DNA of 64,000 bases from Chryseobacterium soldanellicola. GTDB lineage: Bacteria > Bacteroidota > Bacteroidia > Flavobacteriales > Weeksellaceae. Location: the NCBI RefSeq assembly GCF_900100115.1, contig NZ_FNKL01000004.1:620001-684000 (forward strand), read 5' to 3'. A program made the position numbers and the translations under genes. A model generated the notes under the pieces. It was not told the DNA's origin. It did not search any database and worked only from the letters and a program-made list of their open reading frames with translations. This document shows, in pieces, positions 26,395 through 35,282 of this stretch (position 1 is its first letter; each line of letters begins with the position of its first letter).

Positions 26395-29148
26395 ATGAAA
26401 AAAGTAATACTATTTCTGATGCTTCTATTTTCTGTTTTCAGTTTTTCACAAATCACAAAAACATTTTTCACCTGTCCGATGGATCGGGAAATCATTTCTT
26501 CAAAATCTGGAGATTGTCCAAAATGCGGAATGACACTGGTGAAAAAAACGGTTATCATAAAACCAAAAGCTATTGCAAAACCGCAAATAAAAGTTTCGCC
26601 AAAAACAGAAATAAAACCAGAAATTAAGAATAAGGCTAACATTGGGATTGAGAAGAAAATTGATATTAAAAGAGTAAAAAAGAATAAAGAAACTGATAAA
26701 ATAAATTATTCTAAAACTCAAACTTTATCTCAGCCTAAACCCGAATCTCAATCTCAAAAATATACTTGTCTGATGCATCCGGAAGTCATTTCAGACAAAT
26801 CCGGAAAATGCCCGAAATGCGGAATGGATTTAGTTGAAATTGAGAATAATTCCAAGCCTCAATCTGAACCTGAATCTCAAACTTTTACTCTAAAAAGAAA
26901 TTCAGAAAATGGAAAAATAAGCTTTGAAGGAAAGACTGTTCGCTATGATTTATATGTAAAAGACACGATTGTAAATTTTACAGGAAAAAGCCGCAGAGCG
27001 ATTGCTGTAAACGGAAAATTGCAGGCGCCGACTTTATATTTTACAGAAGGGGATACCGCAGAAATCTATCTTCATAATATGCTCAAAGAAAACACAGGCT
27101 TTCACTGGCATGGTGTGATCTTACCGAATGAGCACGACGGAGTTCCTTACCTGACAACAAAGCCCGTACAACCCGGAGAAACACATCTGTATAAATTTAA
27201 AGTTTCTCAAAACGGAACCTATTGGTATCATTCTCATGAAGGTTTGCAGGAACAAATCGGGATGAACGGGATTTTAATTTTTAATAAAAGAAAAGGCGAG
27301 CCAAAAGTGAATTATTCCAAAGAAATCCCTGTTTTGCTGGGAGATTGGAGCGATGAAGATCCGATGCAGATTGCGAGAAGGCTTCATATGGCCAATACGG
27401 ATTGGTATGCGATCAGGAAAAATGCGGTTCAAAGTTATTGGGAAGCTATAAAATCAGGGAATTTGGGAACAAAAGCTCTGAACGAGTGGAAAAGAATGGA
27501 AGCAATGGACGTGAGTGATGTATATTATGATAAATTTCTCATCAACGGCTTGCCAAGCTCGGATTATTCTAATTTGAAAGCGGGAGATAAAGTTCGTTTG
27601 AGAGTTGCCAACGGCGGTTCTTCCACTTATTTCTGGCTGAATTTCGGAGGCGGTAAAATAAAAGTCATTGCCAATGATGGAAATGACGTCGTTCCGATAG
27701 AAGTTGATCGGCTGATCGTCGGGGTTTCCGAAACGTATGATATTGAAGTGACGATTCCAGAAAATAAAAGCTTTGAATTCCGTGCTACTTCGGAAGACAG
27801 AATCGGTCATGCTTCACTTTGGCTGGGCTCAGGAGAAAAAATTGAAGCGCCGGATTTACCAAGGTTAAAGTTGTTTGAAGGCATGAAAATGATGAACGGA
27901 ATGATGGAAATGAGCGGAAATATGAAGCCGATGAACATGACGATGGGAAACCAGATGATGGATATGAATGAAGTGATGTACCCCGAACTTCCTGAAAGTC
28001 AACGAAAAATGACAGCCAGGCATATTAATGAAATGATGGGAATTAAATCTAAAGAAGAAGATCATTCTAATCATTCAGGAATGGAAATGAATGCGAAAAA
28101 ATCAATTAAAAGACTGTCTTACAATATGTTGAAATCTCCTGAAAAAACAATCCTACCGTCTGAAAATGTACGGGAATTAAATTTCAGGCTTGAAGGAAAT
28201 ATGAACCATTATTTGTGGACGTTAGACAATAAAACTGTTACGGAAACAGATAAAATTTTAGTCAAAAAAGGGGAGATTTTAAGGATTACAATGTATAATA
28301 ATTCGATGATGCGGCATCCGATGCACCTTCATGGCCATGATTTTAGGTTGATTAATTCAAAAGGGGAATATTCACCCTTGAAAAATGTGGTCGATATTAT
28401 GCCGATGGAAACCAATACGATCGAATTCGCAGCCAATCAGGACGGAGACTGGTTTTTTCACTGTCATATTCTGTATCACATGATGGCGGGAATGGGAAGG
28501 ATTTTTAGCTATGAAAATTCAAAGCCGAATCCGCATCTTCCGAACAGAAAGCTGGCCTGGAAAGACTTTTTGAAAGATAACAGAATGGTAAGCTCAATGG
28601 CAATGCTGGATATTGCAAGCAATAAAATGCATGCAGAAACGATGACAATGTTTGGTCCGAGATGGGCAAATATGAACGAGTTTCATTCAAATTGGGATTT
28701 TAATCATCTTGAAGGAAATTTTAAGGTCGGAAGATTTTTAGGAAAATTCCAATGGGCGCTGCCTTACGCAGGTTTCAGAGTTCAAAAAAATCATGAAATC
28801 ATGGAAAGGCAAATGGCTAAAGAAATGGAAATGGATTTTCACGGAAAAAAAACCTGGTTCGGACAACAAAAAGCTTCAAAAAACAAAGCCGTTTTTATCG
28901 TTGGGGCTCAATATCTGTTGCCAATGCTGATTACAGCGGATGCCAGTGTTGATCAGAACGGAAAAGTTTTATTGGAATTAAGCCGTGAAGATATTCCCAT
29001 TTCCAGAAGATTGAGAGGCAATTTCAGTATTAATTCTGATGGAGAATTTAATTCAGGATTACGGTATATTTTACAAAAATGGCTATCAGTTTCCGGAAAT
29101 TATGACAACGAAATGGGCTGGGGGGCCGGAATTACATTAACCTATTAA
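26395..29148 (+). CDS. Multicopper oxidase (CopA-type) with two heavy-metal-binding modules and a barrel-like tail
   Basis: 917 aa. After a signal peptide come two HMBD-type modules, residues about 25-51 (FTCPMDREIISSKSGDCPKC) and 123-149 (YTCLMHPEVISDKSGKCPKC), separated by a Lys/Pro-rich linker. The cupredoxin domains carry the copper ligands: HWHG from His237, YWYHSHE, HPMHLHGHDF, and HCHILYHMMAGM around Cys690. A Met-rich segment lies at about residues 495-565. After about residue 775 the sequence becomes a CopB-like outer-membrane strand series, ending in WLSVSGNYDNEMGWGAGITL. It is probably a periplasmic/outer-membrane Cu(I) detoxification enzyme. Twice flanked by hairpins. Confidence 0.92.
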   Translation: MKKVILFLMLLFSVFSFSQITKTFFTCPMDREIISSKSGDCPKCGMTLVKKTVIIKPKAIAKPQIKVSPKTEIKPEIKNKANIGIEKKIDIKRVKKNKETDKINYSKTQTLSQPKPESQSQKYTCLMHPEVISDKSGKCPKCGMDLVEIENNSKPQSEPESQTFTLKRNSENGKISFEGKTVRYDLYVKDTIVNFTGKSRRAIAVNGKLQAPTLYFTEGDTAEIYLHNMLKENTGFHWHGVILPNEHDGVPYLTTKPVQPGETHLYKFKVSQNGTYWYHSHEGLQEQIGMNGILIFNKRKGEPKVNYSKEIPVLLGDWSDEDPMQIARRLHMANTDWYAIRKNAVQSYWEAIKSGNLGTKALNEWKRMEAMDVSDVYYDKFLINGLPSSDYSNLKAGDKVRLRVANGGSSTYFWLNFGGGKIKVIANDGNDVVPIEVDRLIVGVSETYDIEVTIPENKSFEFRATSEDRIGHASLWLGSGEKIEAPDLPRLKLFEGMKMMNGMMEMSGNMKPMNMTMGNQMMDMNEVMYPELPESQRKMTARHINEMMGIKSKEEDHSNHSGMEMNAKKSIKRLSYNMLKSPEKTILPSENVRELNFRLEGNMNHYLWTLDNKTVTETDKILVKKGEILRITMYNNSMMRHPMHLHGHDFRLINSKGEYSPLKNVVDIMPMETNTIEFAANQDGDWFFHCHILYHMMAGMGRIFSYENSKPNPHLPNRKLAWKDFLKDNRMVSSMAMLDIASNKMHAETMTMFGPRWANMNEFHSNWDFNHLEGNFKVGRFLGKFQWALPYAGFRVQKNHEIMERQMAKEMEMDFHGKKTWFGQQKASKNKAVFIVGAQYLLPMLITADASVDQNGKVLLELSREDIPISRRLRGNFSINSDGEFNSGLRYILQKWLSVSGNYDNEMGWGAGITLTY

Positions 29149-29150
29149 TG

Positions 29151-29180
29151 AAAAAGGAACTCTACTTGAGTTCCTTTTTT
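29151..29180. terminator. Bidirectional terminator
   Basis: AAAAAGGAACTC, loop TACTT, GAGTTCCTTTTT, between the convergent multicopper oxidase and GIGT-protein genes. Confidence 0.93.
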
Positions 29181-29978
29181 TTATTTTAACTTAATAATTG
29201 TCACACTGGAAGGGGTTGTTGTATCAAAATTTACCGTTCCGTTATAAGCGCTTCCGTCACGCCATCTTTTAGAATGTAAGGTTAAAATTTGTCCGGCATT
29301 AGCATAAACGTATGAATTTGAGCTAAATGCAAATCTGCCGTTGATATTTATTTTACCCGGATCGTATTGCGGTGGAAGAGTTGCAATGCTTGATGAAGCT
29401 AAATTTCCATCAAGATTAAAATAGATATAATCATAAACTTCTGATGCCTGAGCTGCGGGGCTTTGTTTCAATGCAAGATTTACTGAAACAAGATACAAAC
29501 CGGCTTGTTTTATTTTCAATTGATAATCATTGATTTTTTGAAAAATATTGGTGTCATCATTAAAGCTCAGGGTATTAAAAATATCAATATTGGTGGGAGC
29601 TGCAATTGTTGCAGAATTAAAATTCGTGGTGCTTGATGCTGAATTTGAAAATTTTACCGCCTTAGCTTTTGGCTCGCCAAGACTTGAAGGATAGATCCAT
29701 TCACCATTATTCCATTGATAAACTCCTGGAAAAACGGCAGTAGCGTCTGTGCCGTTGCTTATGGTATTGAAAACCAATGTTCCGTTAGGAATATTTCCTG
29801 ACAAAGGCGCTTTATTATTGGTCGCAATTAAGGCTAAGCGGGGAATTAATGCACCTTTATTTGTACTTGTGATATCCAAAACAGCTGAAGTTGAAGGTGA
29901 AGATGTACCGATACCAACTTGTGAATATAAATTTATAACTGGGAAAATTAATAGTAAAATTTTATATATTTTTTTCAT
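29181..29978 (-). CDS. Secreted GIGT/C1q-like protein, paralogue 3
   Basis: 265 aa. Signal peptide MKKIYKILLLIFPVINLYSQ followed by VGIGTSSPSTSAVLDITSTN, KGALIPRLALI, then GVYQWNNGEWIYPSS. This N-terminal pattern is common in secreted Flavobacteriia proteins. The C-terminal half (DYQLKIKQAGLYLVSVNLAL.., YVYANAGQILTLHSKRW) has the jelly-roll pattern of C1q/TNF-like domains, often trimeric and adhesive. It is the last of three tandem paralogues; the gap to the next is 15 nt, so an operon is likely. Function is unknown. Confidence 0.75.
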   Translation of the reverse strand: MKKIYKILLLIFPVINLYSQVGIGTSSPSTSAVLDITSTNKGALIPRLALIATNNKAPLSGNIPNGTLVFNTISNGTDATAVFPGVYQWNNGEWIYPSSLGEPKAKAVKFSNSASSTTNFNSATIAAPTNIDIFNTLSFNDDTNIFQKINDYQLKIKQAGLYLVSVNLALKQSPAAQASEVYDYIYFNLDGNLASSSIATLPPQYDPGKININGRFAFSSNSYVYANAGQILTLHSKRWRDGSAYNGTVNFDTTTPSSVTIIKLK

Positions 29979-29993
29979 AATTGTAGATTTTAT

Positions 29994-30791
29994 TTATCTG
30001 ATTCTTAATAAAGCAATACTTGAATCTCCACTTTGATGAAATTTTACCTCAGCATCACCGTAACCGCTGGAATAAGTTCCTGCAGTTTTTTTAATTTTTA
30101 TGCTGATAATATCGTTTGTATTTAATGGTAAATATTCTGTAAATGCGTAGGAAAATAAACCTCTGTCACTGTTCACAGAAGCAGTTTCTTCAGGAGAAAA
30201 TACCTGTTCTGTACCTACAGGATTGCCGTTAATAAAAAGTCTTGCGCTTAACGATACCATAGAATTATCCCCGCCGCTTAATCTGTCAAAAGATAAGATT
30301 GAAGAAATAGAATATAATCCTTGTTTTTTAATTGTAAGTGTTTGATTTGTAGTATTTACGGAATAAATGCTGCTGCTTTCGTTATATACTAAATTACCAA
30401 ATAGCTTTACATTTTGGAGTGTCGTTGTGTTATAATTAGTTGTAATTTCTGAGTTTGTATATTTCATGGCGGCGGTTTCGAGATTGGTGCTCATATTGGT
30501 CCATTGCTGATCTTCTGCGCTCCACCAATAGATTCCCGGACTGATAAGATTGGGAAAGCTTCCTGTAGTTGACGTATTAAAAACAATTGTTCCCGTAGGA
30601 ATAGTTGGTAAAAGCGGAGTAGTCGCGGTTCTTGAAACCAATGCAACTCTTGGAAAAAGCAAACCTTTATTACTGGATTCCAGCTGTAGCATTACGCCAT
30701 CTGAATTTACAGCAGTTCCGATTCCGATTTGGCCGGAGTAAAAGGTGAACAGTCCTGAAAACAGGATTAATGAATATAGGTATTTTTTCAT
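29994..30791 (-). CDS. Secreted GIGT/C1q-like protein, paralogue 2
   Basis: 265 aa. Signal peptide MKKYLYSLILFSGLFTFYSG, then QIGIGTAVNSDGVMLQLESS and NKGLLFPRVALVSRT with GIYWWSAEDQQWTNM. The C-terminal domain repeats the C1q-like sequence pattern (TNQTLTIKKQGLYSISSILSF.., ARLFINGNPVGTEQVFS, LNTNDIISIKIKK). Only 1 nt separates it from the upstream paralogue, so translation is probably coupled. The middle segments of the three paralogues differ strongly while the N-terminal block is retained. Confidence 0.75.
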   Translation of the reverse strand: MKKYLYSLILFSGLFTFYSGQIGIGTAVNSDGVMLQLESSNKGLLFPRVALVSRTATTPLLPTIPTGTIVFNTSTTGSFPNLISPGIYWWSAEDQQWTNMSTNLETAAMKYTNSEITTNYNTTTLQNVKLFGNLVYNESSSIYSVNTTNQTLTIKKQGLYSISSILSFDRLSGGDNSMVSLSARLFINGNPVGTEQVFSPEETASVNSDRGLFSYAFTEYLPLNTNDIISIKIKKTAGTYSSGYGDAEVKFHQSGDSSIALLRIR

Positions 30792-30792
30792 T

Positions 30793-31548
30793 TTATCTGA
30801 TTTTTTCGATAGAAATAGTTGACGAATTTGCGTTTCTGAAATACACCTCCGTATTGGGATCTATTTCATAAGCTCTGGCTCTCAATGTATACCCGGCCAC
30901 GTTTACAGGAACATAGACAATATATGCACGGCTATTCGGTTGCGAGGTAACTTCTCTTCCAGGAACATAAATATTTTCAGAAACAATATTTTCCTGGTTA
31001 TTTATCAGAATTTCTATTCCAAAATTATCTTTGCTTCCGTTAGAAAAAAGATCAAGATTCAACATTACTTTATAATAGCCTGTTTCATTGATTTTCAGTG
31101 TTGTATTATCAACTTTCTGATAAAGTCCCGGATTGTTGTTAAATCTCACATTCGCAAACAAATCGGTAAAAACACCACTTCCGGAATTAATATTGGTCGT
31201 CGTATTTTGATTTGAAAACAGTGCCGTTTCTGCCGCATTTTTTTGCTGAACTTTTATCCAACCTGGAACAGCATTGTCCCAATAATAAAACCCCGGACTG
31301 ACAGCAGTAGCACCATTTCCCGCCGTATTGGTATTGTAAACCATAAGTCCGGTTGTCGGCATTCCTGTAATAGGCGTGAACAGGGAAGTAGATGTGAGGG
31401 CAATATTTGGAAGAAGCATGCCTTTATTTGCACTTTCTACTTGCATAATAATTCCGTTTTGAATAGTTGATGTACCTATCCCTATCTGTGCCTTAATATT
31501 TGAATAAAAACAAATAAAAAGGACAGAGATAAAATAAAATTTTCTCAT
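30793..31548 (-). CDS. Secreted GIGT/C1q-like protein, paralogue 1
   Basis: 251 aa, first gene of the three-gene unit. Signal peptide MRKFYFISVLFICFYSNIKA, then QIGIGTSTIQNGIIMQVESA and NKGMLLPNIALTSTS, GFYYWDNAVPGWIKVQ. The C-terminal half has NTTLKINETGYYKVMLNLDLFSNG in blocks and IEILINNQENIVSENIYVPG, again C1q-like. It is presumably exported to the surface or medium; the ligand is unknown. The 245-nt upstream gap contains a terminator for the neighbouring lipoprotein gene. Confidence 0.75.
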   Translation of the reverse strand: MRKFYFISVLFICFYSNIKAQIGIGTSTIQNGIIMQVESANKGMLLPNIALTSTSLFTPITGMPTTGLMVYNTNTAGNGATAVSPGFYYWDNAVPGWIKVQQKNAAETALFSNQNTTTNINSGSGVFTDLFANVRFNNNPGLYQKVDNTTLKINETGYYKVMLNLDLFSNGSKDNFGIEILINNQENIVSENIYVPGREVTSQPNSRAYIVYVPVNVAGYTLRARAYEIDPNTEVYFRNANSSTISIEKIR

Positions 31549-31704
31549 AATTTTTTATATCAGGTAATTGTGAATTTTTTTCAAATGTAATCTTTTTTTG
31601 ATAGTAAACAAATGGTTTTTATAGTGATATTTAATGTGTTTACTATCAGTGATTTGTGTAATTTTAAATTAACATTTTAATTCACACTAAAATGATTCTG
31701 TTAT

Positions 31705-31733
31705 AAAAAAATAAGCTTTAAGATTTAAAGCTT
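31705..31733 (-). terminator. Minus-strand terminator after the coiled-coil lipoprotein gene
   Basis: AAGCTTTAA (31713-31721) pairs with TTAAAGCTT (31725-31733); on the minus strand the stem is followed by a run of T. Confidence 0.8.
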
Positions 31734-31793
31734 AATAATGAAATTAATTAATATTTTATTTTTCTTAAAACTGTCTTTTTTAATTGAACTAAA

Positions 31794-32399
31794 TCATTGC
31801 TTTAATTTTTTTATTTCATTTAACAGTTGGTTTTGCTTATTGATGAAATTATTTAGACTGTCTGTTTTCAAAGGATGTGCATTTTGATATTTTTCAATTT
31901 CAGGAAGCGTTTTTCTGATTTTGAAAACAGTATAAAGATCATTCATTTTATCTTTATTTTTATTAATCTGAGCAATTAAAATTTTAATATTTTTAATTTT
32001 CAAATCATATTTTTCGGCATTGATTGTAATTTCTTTTTCAATTTGCTTTTGTAAAATTGAATCATTGATTGAAGCAGCATGATAATTGGCACTTAAGTAA
32101 TAAGAAGTAGATTTTCCGAGAATTTTATTATAATTTAAAACAACTTTCTCCGAATTTTCATTTGTTTTTTCTATTTTATCATCTAAATCCTGTAAATTTT
32201 TATTGTTTTTAATTAATTCATAATAAATTTCATTAATAAAATCTCCGCCATCTGAATATCTTGCATCTTTAAGCGAACCGGAAACCGAAGATTCTGCATT
32301 GTCAACGGCATTATCTACAATGGGGTTATTCTGAGACTTATTTTCTCCGCACGAAATTAATAAAAAGGCTAGTGCAGACACTAAAAACATTTTTTTCAT
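31794..32399 (-). CDS. Coiled-coil lipoprotein of unknown function
   Basis: 201 aa. Lipoprotein signal MKKMFLVSALAFLLISCGEN with the lipidated Cys17. The mature protein is Lys/Asn/Glu-rich and mostly helical with heptad-like spacing (LIKNNKNLQDLDDKIEKTNE, KQIEKEITINAEKYDLKIK, FINKQNQLLNEIKKLKQ). No catalytic motif is seen. Its own terminator lies downstream, so it is probably monocistronic. Confidence 0.75.
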   Translation of the reverse strand: MKKMFLVSALAFLLISCGENKSQNNPIVDNAVDNAESSVSGSLKDARYSDGGDFINEIYYELIKNNKNLQDLDDKIEKTNENSEKVVLNYNKILGKSTSYYLSANYHAASINDSILQKQIEKEITINAEKYDLKIKNIKILIAQINKNKDKMNDLYTVFKIRKTLPEIEKYQNAHPLKTDSLNNFINKQNQLLNEIKKLKQ

Positions 32400-32562
32400 A
32401 GTTAATTTATTTTTTTATTCCTATCATAAAGTTGTCCTTTTGTAAGGACATCAACATAATATGGAAGTTTTGTACATAGATATTTCGGAATGACAAACAT
32501 ATGGATATTTTTTTTCCAATTTTCCAAGCCATATTTAAAATTTGCAACTAATGCTTTAGTTT

Positions 32563-32598
32563 TTGCAACATATCCCGTTCATACGCATTCTACCTTTG
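32563..32598 (+). promoter_or_regulatory. Probable promoter of first SDR gene
   Basis: TTG at 32563-32565, 25-nt spacer (slightly long), TACCTTTG at 32591-32598; the SDR starts at 32625. Confidence 0.6.
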
Positions 32599-32624
32599 TC
32601 ATGTAAAATTAAACACTTAAACAC

Positions 32625-33365
32625 ATGAGCAATTTATCGAACAAAGTAGTCCTTGTAACAGGCGCTTCAAAAGGAATCGGAGCTGAAGTAGCTAAAAAAA
32701 TAGCGGAAGCCGGAGCTAAAGTGATTGTCAATTTTGCCGGAAGCAAGGCAGATGCAGACAACGTGGTAGAAGAAATCAAAAAGAAAGGCGGTGATGCCAT
32801 TGTAGTTCAGGCAGATGTAAGCAAGCCTGAAGATGTGAAATCTCTTTTTGACCAGTCAATTGCCCATTACGGAAGAATTGATGTCCTGATCAATAATGCC
32901 GGAATTATGATCACCAAAACCATTCAGGAAACAACTGATGAAGATTTTGACCGTCATTTTAGCATTAATGTAAAAGGAGTTTTCAACACGCTTAGAGAAG
33001 CAGCTACAAAATTAGCTGACAATGGAAGTATCATTAATTTTTCAACTTCTGTCAACAGATTAATGCTTCCCGGTTATGGAACTTATGTTGCCACAAAATC
33101 AGCAGTAGAGCAGCTTACAAGAGTTTTCTCCAAAGAAATCGGTCATAGAGGAATTAATGTCAATTCAGTTTCTCCCGGTCCGACTGCGACAGCATTATTC
33201 TTAAACGGAAAATCACAGGAAACCATCGACAGATTAGCATCATTAAACCCTTTCGGAAGAATCGGAGAAACAGATGATATTGCAAATGTCGTAGTTTTCC
33301 TGGCAGGCGATGAAGCAAAATGGATCAACGCACAAAACATCGGCGTAAACGGTGGAATGGCGTAA
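32625..33365 (+). CDS. SDR family oxidoreductase (classical)
   Basis: 246 aa, classical SDR length. TGASKGIG cofactor loop at residues about 13-20, NNAG at about 90-93, catalytic Ser in INFSTSVNR, and YVATK as the YxxxK pair. The C-terminal VNSVSPGPTAT and INGG-like GVNGGMA are typical. The Asn-Phe-Ala-Gly-Ser after strand 2 and no Asp at the usual position favour NADP(H). The substrate is unknown. First of three SDR genes in a row. Confidence 0.93.
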   Translation: MSNLSNKVVLVTGASKGIGAEVAKKIAEAGAKVIVNFAGSKADADNVVEEIKKKGGDAIVVQADVSKPEDVKSLFDQSIAHYGRIDVLINNAGIMITKTIQETTDEDFDRHFSINVKGVFNTLREAATKLADNGSIINFSTSVNRLMLPGYGTYVATKSAVEQLTRVFSKEIGHRGINVNSVSPGPTATALFLNGKSQETIDRLASLNPFGRIGETDDIANVVVFLAGDEAKWINAQNIGVNGGMA

Positions 33366-33369
33366 AAAT

Positions 33370-33408
33370 GTGAATTGTGAATTTTTTCAAGTGAATTGTG
33401 AATTTTTT
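33370..33408 (+). repeat. 18-bp direct repeat
   Basis: GTGAATTGTGAATTTTTT occurs at 33370-33387 and again at 33391-33408, separated by 3 nt, in the spacer between two SDR genes. A partial inverse copy (TTCACAATTAACC) lies near 33500. The rest of the 172-nt spacer shows nothing clear. Confidence 0.85.
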
Positions 33409-33537
33409 ATAACTGTAAAAGAAATTTAATCTAAAGATCAATATTAATTATAAGCAGTGTATTGAAACATCATTTATAATAATTGACATTTGACTTATTC
33501 ACAATTAACCATCATTATTAACCAATTATAAAAAATC

Positions 33538-34293
33538 ATGAATACAAATTTGCATGGCAAAACAGCCCTCATTACGGGCTCAGCCAGAGGTTTAGGAAAA
33601 GCTATCGCAGAACGTTATGCAGCCTTGGGCGCGAACATTGTGATCAATTATTCGAAAGATAAAGCTTCAGCGGATGAAGTGGTTTCCAATATCAAAGCCA
33701 TGAATGTTGGCGTAATCGCAGTTCAGGCAGACGTGAGCAAAGTGACAGACATTGAAAAGCTGTTTAATGAAGCTAAAAATGCATTCGGAAAAATAGACAT
33801 TATCGTGGCCAATGCAGGAATTGAAATGGTAGAAACTCCCGTGACAGAATTTACGGAAGAACAGTTTGACCGTTTGTTTAGCATTAATACAAAAGGAGCG
33901 TATTTCACGATGCAACATGCTGCAAAAAATGTGGAAGACAACGGAAGAATCATTTATATTGCTTCAAGTACTACATCTTTTCCGGTTCCGGGGATGGCGG
34001 TTTACGGAGGAAGCAAAACTACCCCGAGATATATGGTAGACGTACTTTCCAAGGAGATTGGGCATCGCGGCGTTACGGTAAATTCGATAATCCCTTTTGC
34101 GGTTGATCATTCCGGGATCTTTGCAGAAGAAAACAGCTATCCTGAGTTGAGAAAATCTCTTCTCGACAGCTGTCCGATGGGAAGACTGGCAGAAGTGGAA
34201 GATGTTGCCAATGTTGCAGAATTTTTCGCAAGCGATCTTTCGTCTTTCGTAAATGGCCAGCATTTATTGATAAACGGAGGCGCAAACCAATAA
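33538..34293 (+). CDS. SDR family oxidoreductase (classical)
   Basis: 251 aa. TGSARGLGKAI cofactor loop, VQADVSK, ANAG in IDIIVANAGIEM, catalytic Ser in IYIASSTTS, YGGSK as the YxxxK pair, and VNSIIPFAVDHSG after it. Related to the preceding SDR but clearly diverged, suggesting an old duplication and a different substrate. It lies 172 nt downstream on the same strand; whether they share a transcript is uncertain. Confidence 0.93.
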   Translation: MNTNLHGKTALITGSARGLGKAIAERYAALGANIVINYSKDKASADEVVSNIKAMNVGVIAVQADVSKVTDIEKLFNEAKNAFGKIDIIVANAGIEMVETPVTEFTEEQFDRLFSINTKGAYFTMQHAAKNVEDNGRIIYIASSTTSFPVPGMAVYGGSKTTPRYMVDVLSKEIGHRGVTVNSIIPFAVDHSGIFAEENSYPELRKSLLDSCPMGRLAEVEDVANVAEFFASDLSSFVNGQHLLINGGANQ

Positions 34294-34381
34294 TTCTTCC
34301 AGGTACAATAAAGTAAAAGTATTTGTTGGAAAATTGCAAAGTCGCAAAGACTTTAAATAATTAATAAAATTTTAAATAAAA

Positions 34382-35104
34382 ATGGAAACTTTTAAAAATA
34401 AAAAAGTAGTAATCTTAGGAGCAAGCTCAGGATTAGGATTAGCAACCGCAAAAGCTGCTGCAGAAGAAGGTGCAAATCTTGTCATTGTTTCAAGCAATCA
34501 GGAGCGAATTGATGATGCTCTGAAGAATTTACCCAAGGGAACTGAAGGCTATGCAATTGATTTAAGCAAAGAAGAAAATATTCGCCTTTTATTTGAAAAC
34601 ATAGGAAAATTTGATCATTTGGTTTACACTGCCGGAGAAAATTTAAATCTTTCCAGTCTTTCAGAAACAGATCTTCAGAAAGCAAGAGATTTTTTCACCC
34701 TTCGTTACTGGGGAGCCATCGCAGCCATAAAATATGCAGCTCCAAATATGAATGAAGGCGGATCTATTAATCTTACAAGCGGTATTGCCAATCAAAGACC
34801 GGGAGCGGGCTGGGCACTAGCATCAAGCATTTGTGGTGCTATGGATGGTTTATGCAGAGCAATGGCGGTAGAGCTGGCTCCGATCAGGGTAAATGCTGTG
34901 GCTCCGGGCGTCATCAGAACCAATTTATGGAACGGAATGTCGGAAGAAAAAAAGAATGATTTCTACAAAAATGTTGGTGATTCTTTACTGGTAAAAAGGG
35001 TGGGAGAAGCCGAAGAAATCGCGCAGTCATTTATTTTCTTGATGAAGCAAGCCTTTGTTACCGGACAAATCATTACGATAGATGGCGGAACGGTTTTAGT
35101 TTAA
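34382..35104 (+). CDS. SDR family protein lacking the YxxxK catalytic pair
   Basis: 240 aa. The cofactor loop GASSGLGLATAKAA is intact and the Ser region (INLTSGIANQRPGAG) is present. Where YxxxK should stand the protein has GWALASSICGAMDGLCRA, i.e. Trp and Ser replace Tyr and Lys. The conserved continuation AVELAPIRVNAVAPGVIRTNLWNG shows that the alignment is not shifted. Such divergent SDRs form a recognisable group in other bacteria. It may be a non-catalytic binding protein or use different chemistry. It is followed by a terminator. Confidence 0.9.
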   Translation: METFKNKKVVILGASSGLGLATAKAAAEEGANLVIVSSNQERIDDALKNLPKGTEGYAIDLSKEENIRLLFENIGKFDHLVYTAGENLNLSSLSETDLQKARDFFTLRYWGAIAAIKYAAPNMNEGGSINLTSGIANQRPGAGWALASSICGAMDGLCRAMAVELAPIRVNAVAPGVIRTNLWNGMSEEKKNDFYKNVGDSLLVKRVGEAEEIAQSFIFLMKQAFVTGQIITIDGGTVLV

Positions 35105-35128
35105 ATTTATCAAGCTTAATTTATCATT

Positions 35129-35164
35129 AAAAGTCTGTAATTCATTATAATTACGGACTTTTTT
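35129..35164 (+). terminator. Rho-independent terminator of the SDR cluster
   Basis: AAAAGTCTGTAATT (35129-35142) pairs with AATTACGGACTTTT (35149-35162), one G-U pair, T-tract following. Confidence 0.9.
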
Positions 35165-35183
35165 ATTTGATGGGCCTTCGCCG

Positions 35184-35218
35184 TTGAATGAAAAGCAAGA
35201 AAATTATAATTATCTTTG
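35184..35218 (+). promoter_or_regulatory. Promoter of the DsbA-like operon
   Basis: TTG at 35184-35186, 24-nt spacer, TATCTTTG at 35211-35218; the first gene starts at 35283, giving a leader of about 60 nt. Confidence 0.65.
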
Positions 35219-35282
35219 AGGCACGAACAATTATTTTTATACAATAAAAAAAAATTCGCTAAATAGATTAAATTACAGAAAA

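Noticed and set aside
32400..32624. Possible riboswitch upstream of the SDR cluster
   Set aside because: No conserved stem set or known aptamer core could be recognised in this AT-rich leader.
34338..34354. AAAGTC/GACTTT hairpin between the second and third SDR genes
   Set aside because: Only six base pairs, no T-tract on the plus strand; not reported as a terminator.
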